Program-made: the position numbers and the translations under genes
DNA from: an uncultured Pelagibacteraceae bacterium
GTDB lineage: Bacteria; Pseudomonadota; Alphaproteobacteria; Pelagibacterales; Pelagibacteraceae
Reading direction: 5' to 3'
DNA: 64,000 nucleotides
NCBI GenBank assembly: GCA_902583455.1
Contig: CACHVY010000001.1
Location: forward strand, 62,001-126,000
Notes under the pieces: model-generated
What the model saw: only the letters and a program-made list of their open reading frames with translations
The model's database searches: none
Told to the model about the DNA's origin: nothing
Shown here: positions 1-9,186 of the stretch, piece after piece
Layout of the letters: every line of letters begins with the position of its first letter
Numbering within the stretch: position 1 is the first letter of the stretch

Positions 1-1
1 A

Positions 2-433
2 CACGCATCAGCCATGAGAAGGTGCTTGGACTTCAAAAATGTAGATTTAATTTCAATTGGCATAAGAAATATCTCAAAAGAAGAAATTCCTTTTTTAAAA
101 AAAAATGATAGCAGGATCAAAATATTTTGGGCTAAAGATCAAAAAAAATGGAATTTAAAATATTTTAAAAGATTAATTAAAAATAAGAATGTATATTTAA
201 CTTTTGACGTAGATGGTTTAGACTCTAGTATTATGCCTGCGACTGGAACTCCCGAACCAGGAGGCTTGTTTTGGTATGAAACGTTAAGTTTAATCAAAAC
301 TACCTTTAAGAATGCGAATGTAATAGGAGCAGATATAAATGAATTAGCCCCAATTAAAGGATTTAATTCATATAATTTTTTAGTGGCAAAACTTGCTTAT
401 AAGATACTGACGTATAAATTTTTTTTAAAATAA
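2..433 (+). CDS. Agmatinase/arginase-family ureohydrolase, 3' part (5' end off window)
   Basis: This is the C-terminal portion (about 143 residues) of a binuclear-manganese ureohydrolase. The reading frame is open to the first base, where a His-Ala-Ser-Ala-Met-Arg-Arg stretch matches the substrate-loop region of agmatinases, so the internal ATG at 14 is not the real start. The family signature DVDGLDSSIMPATGTPEPGG is intact, with the Asp residues that bind the metals. The upstream HxDxHxD-type ligands would lie outside the window. The family hydrolyses agmatine, arginine or a related guanidino compound to urea. The substrate cannot be told from this part. The gene converges on the next one with a one-base gap and no visible terminator. 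Confidence 0.88.
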   Translation, partial: HASAMRRCLDFKNVDLISIGIRNISKEEIPFLKKNDSRIKIFWAKDQKKWNLKYFKRLIKNKNVYLTFDVDGLDSSIMPATGTPEPGGLFWYETLSLIKTTFKNANVIGADINELAPIKGFNSYNFLVAKLAYKILTYKFFLK

Positions 434-434
434 T

Positions 435-983
435 TTAGACTGGCTTAAATGTACCAAGTAATAATCTAAATGGTACAAGCATTATTAATGCTATAAATAT
501 TTTTACACCTAAGTCACCAAGTGATAAAGTTATCCAAGGCACTCCAGTTCCATAAAATGAAATAGAAAAGAATAAAAACGTATCAACAGTTGAGCCTATT
601 AGTGATGAAAATAAAGGAGCAACAAACCATGTTTTTCTTCTTAATCTATCAAAAACTTGAACATCTAACAATTGCGCAACTATAAATGCTGTTCCAGACC
701 CAATTGCTATTCTAATTGAGATTAAATCAGAAAAATTTGTAGAAAATATAAGTGTAAATAATATTCCAATTGTGAAACCAAAATAAACAATCTTTCTAGC
801 TACTATTTTACCAAAAGATCTATTGGCTAAATCAGTAATTAAAAAAGCTATTGGGTAACTAAAAGCTCCGTAGGTTAAAATATTTTCCAATCCGTAATAT
901 TTGACAGGAAACTGGACTAGAAAATTTGAAATTAGTACTACAAACCCCATTAAAAGGGATAAGGTTAAAAACAACCTATTCAT
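435..983 (-). CDS. Queuosine precursor transporter family (YhhQ/VUT) membrane protein
   Basis: This is a hydrophobic 182-residue protein with about six membrane segments. It carries the conserved ITDLANRSFGK region near residue 50 and a RIAIGSGTAFIVAQLLDVQ segment near 90-110, as in the DUF165/YhhQ family. E. coli YhhQ imports preQ0/preQ1 for queuosine tRNA modification, so import of a deazapurine precursor across the inner membrane is the likely role. The start codon overlaps the rpmB stop by one base, so the two genes are probably translationally coupled. The family assignment is firm, but the exact substrate is inferred. Confidence 0.82.
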   Translation of the reverse strand: MNRLFLTLSLLMGFVVLISNFLVQFPVKYYGLENILTYGAFSYPIAFLITDLANRSFGKIVARKIVYFGFTIGILFTLIFSTNFSDLISIRIAIGSGTAFIVAQLLDVQVFDRLRRKTWFVAPLFSSLIGSTVDTFLFFSISFYGTGVPWITLSLGDLGVKIFIALIMLVPFRLLLGTFKPV

Positions 984-1264
984 TATGCTGATTTTTGGAT
1001 TATGCTTTTTTTAATTTTTTTTAATCTTATAGATAAATTTTTTGATTTCACAGTTTTCATAAATTGATCAAAGCTTCCTTTTTTATCTATAGATCTCATT
1101 GCTGCATTAGAGACAGTTATCTTTAGTTTTTTGTTTAATAATTCACTTTTAAAACTGACCTTTTTAACACTTGGTAAAAATCTTCTTTTAACTTTATTGT
1201 TCGCATGACTAACCTTGTGGCCTTTTAAAGGTCTTTTTCCAGTTAATTCGCACTTTTTTGGCAT
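983..1264 (-). CDS. rpmB: 50S ribosomal protein L28
   Basis: This 93-residue basic protein begins MPKKCELTGKRPLKGHKVSH, the typical L28 N-terminus with its CxxTGK motif. It belongs to the large ribosomal subunit. The length is normal for alphaproteobacteria. A sigma70-like promoter lies almost on top of the start codon, so the transcript is predicted to have nearly no 5' leader. The base string next to the ATG is not a Shine-Dalgarno sequence. The gene is followed without a gap by the queuosine-precursor transporter. Confidence 0.96.
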   Translation of the reverse strand: MPKKCELTGKRPLKGHKVSHANNKVKRRFLPSVKKVSFKSELLNKKLKITVSNAAMRSIDKKGSFDQFMKTVKSKNLSIRLKKIKKSIIQKSA

Positions 1265-1272
1265 GAGGAGAA

Positions 1273-1301
1273 TGTATAATTGTACAATTTGATTCAGTCA
1301 A
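1273..1301 (-). promoter_or_regulatory. Predicted sigma70 promoter of rpmB
   Basis: On the minus strand, TTGACT (1296-1301) and TATACA (1273-1278) are separated by exactly 17 bases, in the 39-nt gap between pyrD and rpmB. A start about 7 bases after the -10 box falls near 1266, only about two bases before the rpmB ATG at 1264. The prediction rests on the motifs and spacing alone. Confidence 0.55.
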
Positions 1302-1303
1302 GT

Positions 1304-2341
1304 TTATAATTTACCAATAATATCGGAATAATTTTTTATATTTTTTTCCTTTAATATTTTTTTAAGTTCTTCATTAATTTTTATCGCAATTTTAGGTCCT
1401 CTAAAAACCATGCCTGTATAAAGTTGAACAAAATTAGCCCCACTCAAAAATTTTTTGTATGCCGTTTCTCCAGATTCCACACCCCCCACACCAATAATTT
1501 TTATTTGTCCATTTAAATTTTTAAAAAAATTATTTATCAATTTATTTGATATATCGTTCAAAGGTTTACCCGATAAACCGCCTTTCTGAAATTTTTGATG
1601 GTCTTTCAGGTTATCTCTATTTTGATCGGTAGTATTTGAAACAATTAACGCACTGACTTTATATTGTATTAATATTTTAGATATATCTTTAACAATATTA
1701 TTATCAATATCTGGTGAAACCTTTAAAGCAATTGGAATGTCGCTATTTAATTTTTTTTTTTCAGAAAAAATTTTATCTAATAAATCGCCTAATTCATCTA
1801 AATTATGAAAATCTCTTAAGTTTTCTGTATTAGGTGATGAAATATTAATTGTTATATAATCTGCTAATTTATAAAATTTATTAAATCCAATTAGATAGTC
1901 TCCTACTCTATCTTTGCTGTTCCAATTTGGCCCTATGTTTACACCAAGTATACCAATCGGTTTATTTTTTTTTATTCTATCACTTACAACATCACTGCCT
2001 GAATTATTAAAACCAAGACGATTTATTAAAGCTTTATCGTTCTCTAACCTAAAAACTCTTGGTTTTTTGTTTCCATATTGTTTTAAAGGTGTAACTGTTC
2101 CCACCTCAACAAAACCGAAACCTAGATTAAATAATGAATTATAAACCTCGGCATCTTTGTCAAAACCAGCGGCAACCCCGATTGGATTTTTTATCTCTCT
2201 TCCAAATAATTCAGATTTTAAATATGATACTTCTGAAATTTTTTGTTTTAAAAACAAATTTGTTTTAAGAGCCTTAATGGCTAATGTATGTGCCAATTCA
2301 GGATCCAATTTAAATATCAATGGTCTAATTTTATCGAACAT
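1304..2341 (-). CDS. pyrD: Dihydroorotate dehydrogenase (quinone), class 2
   Basis: This enzyme oxidises dihydroorotate to orotate in pyrimidine synthesis and passes electrons to membrane quinone. The 345-residue protein has the class 2 N-terminal extension (MFDKIRPLIFKLDPELAH) that docks to the membrane. It also has the FMN-binding PIGVAAGFDKD segment near residue 55 and an ISSPNTENLR motif near 170 containing the catalytic serine of class 2 enzymes. A GVGGVESG phosphate-binding loop lies near 285. The start codon overlaps the lysK stop by one base, which suggests coupling. The length is normal. Confidence 0.95.
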   Translation of the reverse strand: MFDKIRPLIFKLDPELAHTLAIKALKTNLFLKQKISEVSYLKSELFGREIKNPIGVAAGFDKDAEVYNSLFNLGFGFVEVGTVTPLKQYGNKKPRVFRLENDKALINRLGFNNSGSDVVSDRIKKNKPIGILGVNIGPNWNSKDRVGDYLIGFNKFYKLADYITINISSPNTENLRDFHNLDELGDLLDKIFSEKKKLNSDIPIALKVSPDIDNNIVKDISKILIQYKVSALIVSNTTDQNRDNLKDHQKFQKGGLSGKPLNDISNKLINNFFKNLNGQIKIIGVGGVESGETAYKKFLSGANFVQLYTGMVFRGPKIAIKINEELKKILKEKNIKNYSDIIGKL

Positions 2342-3909
2342 TAATTTATTTTCTCTTTAATAAGTGAAATCATTTCCTTTCTTCCAAAAAAACTTATGAA
2401 AAACCCAAGCCTCGGACCATTTTCTACTCCGAAGACTACCTCGTAAATTAATTTAAACCATTCTCTAAGATTTTCCCTATAACCATTATTTTTTCCTACT
2501 GTATAAATTTCTGTTTGAATATCCTCAGGCTTCATATTGTCAGAACATTTTTCTAAGCTTGAAATTAAATCTAACAAAGCTTTTTTTTCTGAAATATTTG
2601 GTTTTTTATATTTTTTGTTTTGTTTAACGATATCGTTAAAGTATTTGATTGAATATTTTATTAAATTATTAAATATAGGAAAGTTGTCTTTAGCGATATC
2701 TTTTTTATAATTTTTTACAAATTTCCAAAGCATTTCTGCAGATGTAGCATTACTAGTTTCAACTAAATTTAAAAGCATGGAAAAACTCATGATGTAATCC
2801 TCCGAAGGAATTTTGCCATTATGAACGTGCCATAAAGGATTAAGCAACAACTCTCGTGCATCTTGTTTCTTACTTTTTTCGATTAGATCTAAATATTCAT
2901 CTACAGCTTTTGGTACAATTTCTTTATATAATTTTTTTGCTCTTTTTGGATTCTGATACATAAACAAAGATAAGCTTTCTGGTGAGGCATAATTAAGCCA
3001 TTCATCAATAGTTACACCGTTTCCTTTTGACTTTGAAATTTTTTCACCTTTATCATCAAGAAATAGTTCATAGGCAAAACCTGAAGGATTATTTTTTCCT
3101 AAGAGTTTAATTATTTTAGTAGATAGAATTGCACTCTCAATTAAGTCTTTTCCATACATTTCAAAATCAATATCAAGAGTATACCATCTCATTGCCCAAT
3201 CCACTTTCCATTGAAGTTTGCAATTACCATCCAAAATACTTGTCTCCAATTTTTTTCCATTATTATCAAAAATTAAAGATGAATTTTTTTTATTTATTTC
3301 GACAATGGGTATTTCTAATACTTGGCCTGTTTCTTTACATATAGGAAGAAATGGTGAATATGTTTTTTGTCTTTCTTTACCTAATGTAGGAATAATTATT
3401 TTCATTATCCCTTCGTAATTATCTAATATTTTTTTTAGTGTAACATTAAAAAATCCAGACTTATATAGAGTAGTTGAACTCATGAATTTATATTTGAAGT
3501 TGAATTCATCTAAAAATTTTTTCAGCATTTCATTATTATGTTCCCCAAAACTTTTAAATTTTCCAAAAGGGTCAGGAATATCTGTAAGAGGTTTATGCAA
3601 ATTTTTTTTAAGTATATCTTTGTTTGGAACGTTATCTGGCACTTTTCTCAAACCGTCTAAATCATCCGAAAACGTAATTATTTCTTTTGGTAAATCTGTC
3701 AAATAATTTAAGGCATTGACTACCATGCTTGTTCTTGCAACTTCTCCAAATGTTCCAATATGAGGTAATCCTGAAGGACCATATCCAGTCTGAAGTGTAA
3801 TTTTTCCTTTTTTGTCTATAAATTTTTTTCTTTCTTTGAGAATCTTTTTTGCCTCAACAATTGGCCAAGAGTTCGATTTTTCTATATCTTCTTTTTTAAT
3901 ATTCATCAT
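2341..3909 (-). CDS. lysK: Lysyl-tRNA synthetase, class I
   Basis: This enzyme attaches lysine to tRNA-Lys. It is the class I (archaeal-type) enzyme that many alphaproteobacteria use in place of the common class II LysS. The 522-residue sequence has the class I signatures: GPSGLPHIGTFGE around residues 44-56 (HIGH-type, here PHIG) and KISKSKGNG at 290-298 (KMSKS-type). Two consecutive ATG codons lie at the start; either could be used. It is followed by pyrD with a one-base overlap. It is divergent from trkH across an 85-base gap. Confidence 0.95.
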   Translation of the reverse strand: MMNIKKEDIEKSNSWPIVEAKKILKERKKFIDKKGKITLQTGYGPSGLPHIGTFGEVARTSMVVNALNYLTDLPKEIITFSDDLDGLRKVPDNVPNKDILKKNLHKPLTDIPDPFGKFKSFGEHNNEMLKKFLDEFNFKYKFMSSTTLYKSGFFNVTLKKILDNYEGIMKIIIPTLGKERQKTYSPFLPICKETGQVLEIPIVEINKKNSSLIFDNNGKKLETSILDGNCKLQWKVDWAMRWYTLDIDFEMYGKDLIESAILSTKIIKLLGKNNPSGFAYELFLDDKGEKISKSKGNGVTIDEWLNYASPESLSLFMYQNPKRAKKLYKEIVPKAVDEYLDLIEKSKKQDARELLLNPLWHVHNGKIPSEDYIMSFSMLLNLVETSNATSAEMLWKFVKNYKKDIAKDNFPIFNNLIKYSIKYFNDIVKQNKKYKKPNISEKKALLDLISSLEKCSDNMKPEDIQTEIYTVGKNNGYRENLREWFKLIYEVVFGVENGPRLGFFISFFGRKEMISLIKEKIN

Positions 3910-3994
3910 TAATTTAAAATAAACTGTATTTTAAGAACATATTTTATTCATATAATGTTGAAATTTATTTTCCATAAAATAATGTTCGTTAAAA

Positions 3995-5440
3995 ATGTCC
4001 AATTATAAAACAGTATTTTTTACTTTAGGGATTTTATTAATAATTTTAGGAGTTGCTATGCTAGTTCCTGTGGTGTTCCAACTCATTTACGATGAATTTG
4101 ATTCAACTTTCATTATTTCTGGAATTATAACAATTACTTTCGGAATATTGTTTTTTTTGTCTAACATAGATCATTTAAAATTAATAAATACACAACAAGC
4201 TTTTTTGTTAACAGCCTTATCATGGTTAAGTATTGCGGCATTTGGATCTTTACCATTTTTTTTCTCTGAATTGAATTTAACTATCACAGATTCTTTTTTT
4301 GAGAGCATGTCAGGCATAACAACTACAGGAGCAACAATATTAAGTAATATTGAAAGTTCTCCAAGAGGTATACTTGTCTGGAGATCAATGCTTCAATGGC
4401 TTGGGGGGATTGGAGTGATTTTGATGGCGATTACTCTTATGCCAATAATGAATATTGGTGGAATGCAACTATTAAAAATTTCTTCCTATGATACCTCTGA
4501 AAAAATATTGCCAAAATCAAAAGAAATCTCTCTAAAACTTATTATTGTATATACATCTTTGACTTTTTTGTGTGCATTTTTTTATAAAATTTTTGGTATG
4601 AACACATTCGATAGTTTGACACATTCTATGACAACTATCGCAACTGGAGGTTTTTCAAATTATGATCAGTCTATAGGGTACTTTAATAATGCATATATAG
4701 AAATTATTTCTATTTTATTTATTTTGTCAGGTAGTATTCCATTTATATTATATATAAAATTCATTTCCGATGATAAAAAAATCATATTCAAAGATGAACA
4801 AGTTAAACTTTTTTTTAAACTAACTTTAGTCTCAATATTAGTATTATTTATTTATCTTGTAATAGTTAATAAGGATGTTTTTGAAATACACTTAAGATCA
4901 GTAATTTTTAATGTAGTTTCAATTTTAACAGGCACAGGATATGTAACTAAAGAATTTGATCAATGGGGAAATTTTCCATTAATTTTTTTTTTAATACTTA
5001 TGTTTATTGGTGGTTGTGCTGGCTCAACCACATGTGGGATAAAAATTTTTAGAGTGCACATTTTGTATTACTTTGTAAGAAATCAATTGCTCAAAATTAT
5101 ATATCCAAGAGCAATAATAAATTTGAAATACAACAATAGCAAGGTTGAGGATAAGTTAATAGCTTCAATTGTATCATTTATATATCTTTATATTTTGATA
5201 TTTTTTGTGCTGGCTTCAATGCTAACTTTAACAGGTTTAGACTTTATAACTTCAATTTCCGGCGCTGCATCTTCTTTGTCCAATGTTGGGCCTGGTTTAG
5301 GAAACGAAATTGGACCAAATAGTAATTATTCTGGACTTCCTGATCAGTCTAAGTGGCTATTATCAGCAGGTATGATTTTAGGAAGACTTGAAATATTTGC
5401 GATTTTAATAATTTTTTTACCATCTTTTTGGAGAAAATAA
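3995..5440 (+). CDS. trkH: Trk-type potassium uptake membrane protein
   Basis: This is the membrane translocation subunit of a Trk K+ uptake system. The 481-residue protein is strongly hydrophobic. It contains repeated pore-loop selectivity segments typical of TrkH/KtrB: SMSGITTTGATIL near residue 105, TTIATGGFSNYD near 212, SILTGTGYVTKEFD near 308 and SSLSNVGPGLG near 425, each with the Gly that lines the filter. The partner TrkA is not in this window. The stop codon shares one base with the next ATG, so the permease downstream is probably co-translated. Confidence 0.93.
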   Translation: MSNYKTVFFTLGILLIILGVAMLVPVVFQLIYDEFDSTFIISGIITITFGILFFLSNIDHLKLINTQQAFLLTALSWLSIAAFGSLPFFFSELNLTITDSFFESMSGITTTGATILSNIESSPRGILVWRSMLQWLGGIGVILMAITLMPIMNIGGMQLLKISSYDTSEKILPKSKEISLKLIIVYTSLTFLCAFFYKIFGMNTFDSLTHSMTTIATGGFSNYDQSIGYFNNAYIEIISILFILSGSIPFILYIKFISDDKKIIFKDEQVKLFFKLTLVSILVLFIYLVIVNKDVFEIHLRSVIFNVVSILTGTGYVTKEFDQWGNFPLIFFLILMFIGGCAGSTTCGIKIFRVHILYYFVRNQLLKIIYPRAIINLKYNNSKVEDKLIASIVSFIYLYILIFFVLASMLTLTGLDFITSISGAASSLSNVGPGLGNEIGPNSNYSGLPDQSKWLLSAGMILGRLEIFAILIIFLPSFWRK

Positions 5441-6903
5441 TGAAAAGAAAATTTATATTTTTTTTTACTGAGAAACCACTTAAAATGATATTGTTAGGTT
5501 TTTCATCTGGATTACCTATACTTTTAGTATTTTCTACCTTATCAGTATGGTTAACTAAAGCTGGTATTGAGAGAAGTACTGTTACACTTTTTAGTTGGGC
5601 TGGATTTGCGTATGCTTTTAAATTTTTATGGTCTCCATTAGTAGATAAAGTTAGTATTCCTTTTTTTTCTAAAATGGGACATAGAAGAAGTTGGTTACTC
5701 TTAACCCAGCTGTTAATTATTTTTTCATTAATTCTCACGTCAATAAATGATCCTCAAAATAATATTTATATTACAGCTGTATGTATAACTCTTGTCGCTT
5801 TTTTTAGTGCAACCCAAGATATAATAATTGATGCTTACAGAATCGAGTCAGTAGACCAAAAATTGCAGGGGTCACTGTCTTCTACTTATATAGCAGGTTA
5901 CAGAGTTGGCATGCTTGTTGGTGGAGCTGGTAGCTTATGGCTAGCCTCATTTTGGGGGGCTGAGGTTTATGAACATAATGTTTGGAAAAAAGTATATCTA
6001 ACTATGTCATTATTAATGTTAATTGGTGTTTTTACGAATCTTGTATCTCATGAACCAAGTAAAAAAAAAATACTTTCTAATAAAACAAATTTGCACTTTA
6101 AATTCTTTGTAAATATATTAATTTCAGTAATAATATTCATATTTTCTTATTCAAATATACACAATCCTTTTACTGACAAAAACTTATTAAGTTTTTTCTT
6201 TACAATCTTAAAGCTAATGATTTGTTTTTTATTTAGCAGTTTTTATCTTTTTTTATTAATTAAATTGAGGTTACAAGATATGGTGATAATTAAAGAAAGC
6301 TACTTTAATCCAATTAAAAATTTTATAGATAGATACGGTAAAGTAGCTCTACTTATTTTGCTTTTGATATCACTTTATAGAATGGCAGATGTTGTTATGG
6401 GGGTTATGGCAAATATTTTTTATTTAGAAAAAGGGTATAGCATAAATGAAATCGCAACATATTCTAAATTTTTTGGAGTTTTTGCTACAATTTTAGGAGG
6501 ATTATTTGGTGGATATTTTGCTATGAAATTCGGAACAATGATCACTTTATTTATCGGCGGACTTATAGCATCATTAAGTAATCTACTTTTTGCTTGGTTG
6601 GCAACCACAGAAACTAATATTAAATACTTAATATCTGTGATTACTGCTGACAATATTTCTAGCGGTTTTGCAGGGGCTGCGTTTGTAATATACTTGTCTG
6701 GATTAACATCTGTAAGATTTACTGCTACTCAATATGCACTTTTCAGCTCATTAATGTTATTTTTACCTAAACTTTTAGCTGGTTATTCTGGAGCTTGGGT
6801 GGATGTAGTGGGTTATCAAGTCTACTTTATAACTACTGCTTTAATTGGAATACCAGTTTTATTTTTAATTATATACATTTCAAAAGTAGCACCAATCAGA
6901 TGA
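5440..6903 (+). CDS. MFS permease, AmpG-like (muropeptide) family
   Basis: This is a 487-residue polytopic membrane protein of the major facilitator superfamily, most like AmpG permeases. It starts with a short basic segment followed by KPLKMILLGFSSGLPILLVF, typical of AmpG. Further AmpG-like segments are FLWSPLVDK near residue 65 and SATQDIIIDAYRIE near 125. The ATG at 5440 is chosen over a TTG at 5428 because GGAG at 5430-5433 is well spaced from it. AmpG imports anhydromuropeptides for cell-wall recycling; here substrate is inferred from family and from the peptidase gene that overlaps its stop codon (ATGA). Confidence 0.82.
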   Translation: MKRKFIFFFTEKPLKMILLGFSSGLPILLVFSTLSVWLTKAGIERSTVTLFSWAGFAYAFKFLWSPLVDKVSIPFFSKMGHRRSWLLLTQLLIIFSLILTSINDPQNNIYITAVCITLVAFFSATQDIIIDAYRIESVDQKLQGSLSSTYIAGYRVGMLVGGAGSLWLASFWGAEVYEHNVWKKVYLTMSLLMLIGVFTNLVSHEPSKKKILSNKTNLHFKFFVNILISVIIFIFSYSNIHNPFTDKNLLSFFFTILKLMICFLFSSFYLFLLIKLRLQDMVIIKESYFNPIKNFIDRYGKVALLILLLISLYRMADVVMGVMANIFYLEKGYSINEIATYSKFFGVFATILGGLFGGYFAMKFGTMITLFIGGLIASLSNLLFAWLATTETNIKYLISVITADNISSGFAGAAFVIYLSGLTSVRFTATQYALFSSLMLFLPKLLAGYSGAWVDVVGYQVYFITTALIGIPVLFLIIYISKVAPIR

Positions 6904-7613
6904 TAAATAATTATCCTATAGTAAATATTTACGAAAAAAGGTCTTTGAATTCAAAATTATCATCACAACTGATTTATGGTGAAAAGTTTAAAATATTAAA
7001 AAAAAAAAAAGACTGGTTAAAAATTAAGACTTCATATGATAATTACACTGGTTTCATAAAAAAAAGAAAATTTTTGGAGCGTATTAAAATTACACACAAA
7101 GTCTCATCCTTAAGTGCCAAATTATACTCAAAGCCAGAGGAGAAATTTTTACTCAATATTAAATTACCATTTTGTTCAAAAATTTCAGTGACCGAAATAA
7201 AAGATAAATTTTGTAAATTTGATAATTATTGGATAAAAAAAAAAGATGTTGTTTCAATAAATTATAGTCAGCAGATTTTTAAAGATATTGAAATGTTCAA
7301 AAATATTCCATACAAATGGGGTGGAAAAACCTATAGAGGGATAGATTGCTCTGGATTGGTTCAAATTTTCTATAAATTTAATAATTTATATTGCCCAAGA
7401 GATACAAAAGACCAAATAAAATATTTTAAGAGAGCAAAAAAAATTAAAAAAAATTCTATTGTTTTTTGGAAAGGACATGTTGCAATTTGTTTATCGAAAA
7501 ATCAATTAATACATGCTTATGGTCCTAAAAAAAAAGTTCTGTTTATGAGTATAAAAAAAACATTCAAATTGATTGAGAGAACAGCTAAATTAAAAGTTAT
7601 AGCAATTAGATAA
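6900..7613 (+). CDS. SH3-domain NlpC/P60 cysteine peptidase (probably cytosolic)
   Basis: The start at 6900 overlaps the permease stop as ATGA, giving 237 residues. The N-terminal half looks like bacterial SH3 repeats. The C-terminal half is an NlpC/P60 domain with the catalytic cysteine in GIDCSGLVQ, a histidine in GHVAI and a second conserved His in LIHAYG. The family cleaves D-glutamyl-diaminoacid bonds in peptidoglycan peptides. No signal peptide is visible, so a cytosolic role in degrading imported muropeptides is likely, like YkfC-type enzymes. A run of 13 adenines (6998-7010) sits inside the gene. The next gene begins immediately after the stop. Confidence 0.85.
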   Translation: MINNYPIVNIYEKRSLNSKLSSQLIYGEKFKILKKKKDWLKIKTSYDNYTGFIKKRKFLERIKITHKVSSLSAKLYSKPEEKFLLNIKLPFCSKISVTEIKDKFCKFDNYWIKKKDVVSINYSQQIFKDIEMFKNIPYKWGGKTYRGIDCSGLVQIFYKFNNLYCPRDTKDQIKYFKRAKKIKKNSIVFWKGHVAICLSKNQLIHAYGPKKKVLFMSIKKTFKLIERTAKLKVIAIR

Positions 7614-9128
7614 ATGAGCATATTAAACTTAAAAAAAAAATTTGAAGAATTAAAAGAAAAATTTTTGGTTAATAAATATGAAGAGGTTATAAAAGAATGT
7701 GAAGATATATTAAAAGAAAATAAAATAGATGTTTTTTATAATCTATTGTGTTTAGCATATAACAATAAAGGTGAGACCTATAAGGCTATTGATGTAATGA
7801 ATGAGGCATTAAAGCATAATCCTAAAAATGTAGATTTTTATAACAATATTGGAATGAGTTATAAAAATATATATAAGTATAAAAAAGCTGAGGATTTTTA
7901 CGTCAAAGGCTTAGAGCTTGACCAAAACAACCTTAAAATATTGAACAATTTGGGGAATTTAAAGAAAAGTTTATACAAAATTGATGAAGCTGCAGAAATT
8001 TTTGAAAAAATTTTATCTATTCAGCCTAATGCAATTACAGTTATTTATAATTTAGCACTTTTATATAGCCAAATAGGTAAATTTGAGGAGTCAAAAAAAT
8101 TGTTAAAAAAAATGTTAACCATTAAATCAGAGTTAACAATGGCGGATAGGATGATATCACAAACAACAAAATATAATGCGGACCACCCACATTTTCTTAA
8201 TATGAAAAAGAAAATGTCTATGATGAAGCTTAATGATAATTCGTTATTACACTTACATTATGCCTTAGGAAAGGCATACAATGACTTAAAAGATTATGAA
8301 AAATCATTTGAAAATTATAAAAAAGCTAATCACTTATCAAAAAAATTAAGTAAATATGATTTTGAAAGTGATAAAAAAAAATTTTCCTTTATTAAAGATA
8401 AATTTTCTTCATTAGGTGATTTAAAATTAAACACAAACAGTAGAGGTTTTTTATTTATAATTGGTTTACCAAGATCTGGGACCTCTTTAACAGAGCAAAT
8501 TCTTTCATCTCATCAAAATGTATTTGGGGGAGGAGAATTACCTTATATGGAAAAAATATTTAAGAACTATATTGAAACAAAAGAAAATTTGGATCAAGAT
8601 GATTTATTAAGATGTAAAAAGGATTATATTGAGTTCACATCGAGCCTTGACGATTCAAACAAATTTTTTACTGACAAAGCACCACTAAACTTTTTTTATT
8701 TGGGGTTTATAATAAAATTTTTACCTAATTCTAAATTCATTAATTTAATCAGAAATCCGATTGATAATTGCTGGTCTATGTATAAAAATTGTTTTCCTAC
8801 TAAGATTAATTTTACTGATGATTTGGTAGATTTAGTTAATTATCATAAACAATATCAAAGCTTGATGAATTTTTGGAAAAAATTTTTTCCAAGCCTTATA
8901 TACGATCTTCAATATGAAAATTTAGTAAATAATACTAAAATAGAAGTTGAAAACTTATTAAAATTTTGTTCGCTAGATTGGGATGAAAATTGTTTAAATC
9001 ATCATAAAAATAAAAGAGCAATCAAAACTATAAGTTTTAATCAAGCCAGAGAGCCAATTTACAAATCCTCTGTAAAATCATTTAGTGGATATGAAAATTA
9101 TCTTGAACCTCTTAAAGAATTAATTTAA
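7614..9128 (+). CDS. TPR-sulfotransferase fusion protein, copy 1
   Basis: This 504-residue protein has two parts. Residues about 1-265 form tetratricopeptide-type helical repeats, for example an AIDVMNEALKHNPKNVDFYN unit. Residues about 275-500 form a sulfotransferase domain with the PAPS-binding P-loop-like FIIGLPRSGTSLTEQIL, followed by GGGELPYM, DKAPLNF and a FINLIRNPIDNCWS segment matching the 3'-phosphate-binding region. Such fusions transfer sulfate to proteins or cell-surface molecules; the acceptor is unknown here. No signal peptide or membrane helix is visible. It abuts the NlpC/P60 gene with no gap and is a tandem paralogue of the next gene, with a 107-bp identical tract. Confidence 0.85.
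   Translation: MSILNLKKKFEELKEKFLVNKYEEVIKECEDILKENKIDVFYNLLCLAYNNKGETYKAIDVMNEALKHNPKNVDFYNNIGMSYKNIYKYKKAEDFYVKGLELDQNNLKILNNLGNLKKSLYKIDEAAEIFEKILSIQPNAITVIYNLALLYSQIGKFEESKKLLKKMLTIKSELTMADRMISQTTKYNADHPHFLNMKKKMSMMKLNDNSLLHLHYALGKAYNDLKDYEKSFENYKKANHLSKKLSKYDFESDKKKFSFIKDKFSSLGDLKLNTNSRGFLFIIGLPRSGTSLTEQILSSHQNVFGGGELPYMEKIFKNYIETKENLDQDDLLRCKKDYIEFTSSLDDSNKFFTDKAPLNFFYLGFIIKFLPNSKFINLIRNPIDNCWSMYKNCFPTKINFTDDLVDLVNYHKQYQSLMNFWKKFFPSLIYDLQYENLVNNTKIEVENLLKFCSLDWDENCLNHHKNKRAIKTISFNQAREPIYKSSVKSFSGYENYLEPLKELI
7725..7831 (+). repeat. 107-bp direct repeat, copy 1 (gene-conversion tract)
   Basis: These 107 bases are identical, including every third codon position, to 9298-9404. They encode part of the first TPR units of the sulfotransferase paralogues. 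Flanking sequence diverges at synonymous sites, so the tract is much younger than the duplication. Confidence 0.97.
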
Positions 9129-9186
9129 AAAAATTTAGTCAAATTGTAGTGTGAAATAACTAAACTTAAGTTATGAATATGTGATA

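Noticed and set aside
6795-6899. Longer NlpC/P60 start inside the permease gene
   Set aside because: The upstream part overlaps conserved MFS codons by over 100 bases and adds low-quality sequence. The ATGA start at 6900 fits the operon pattern.
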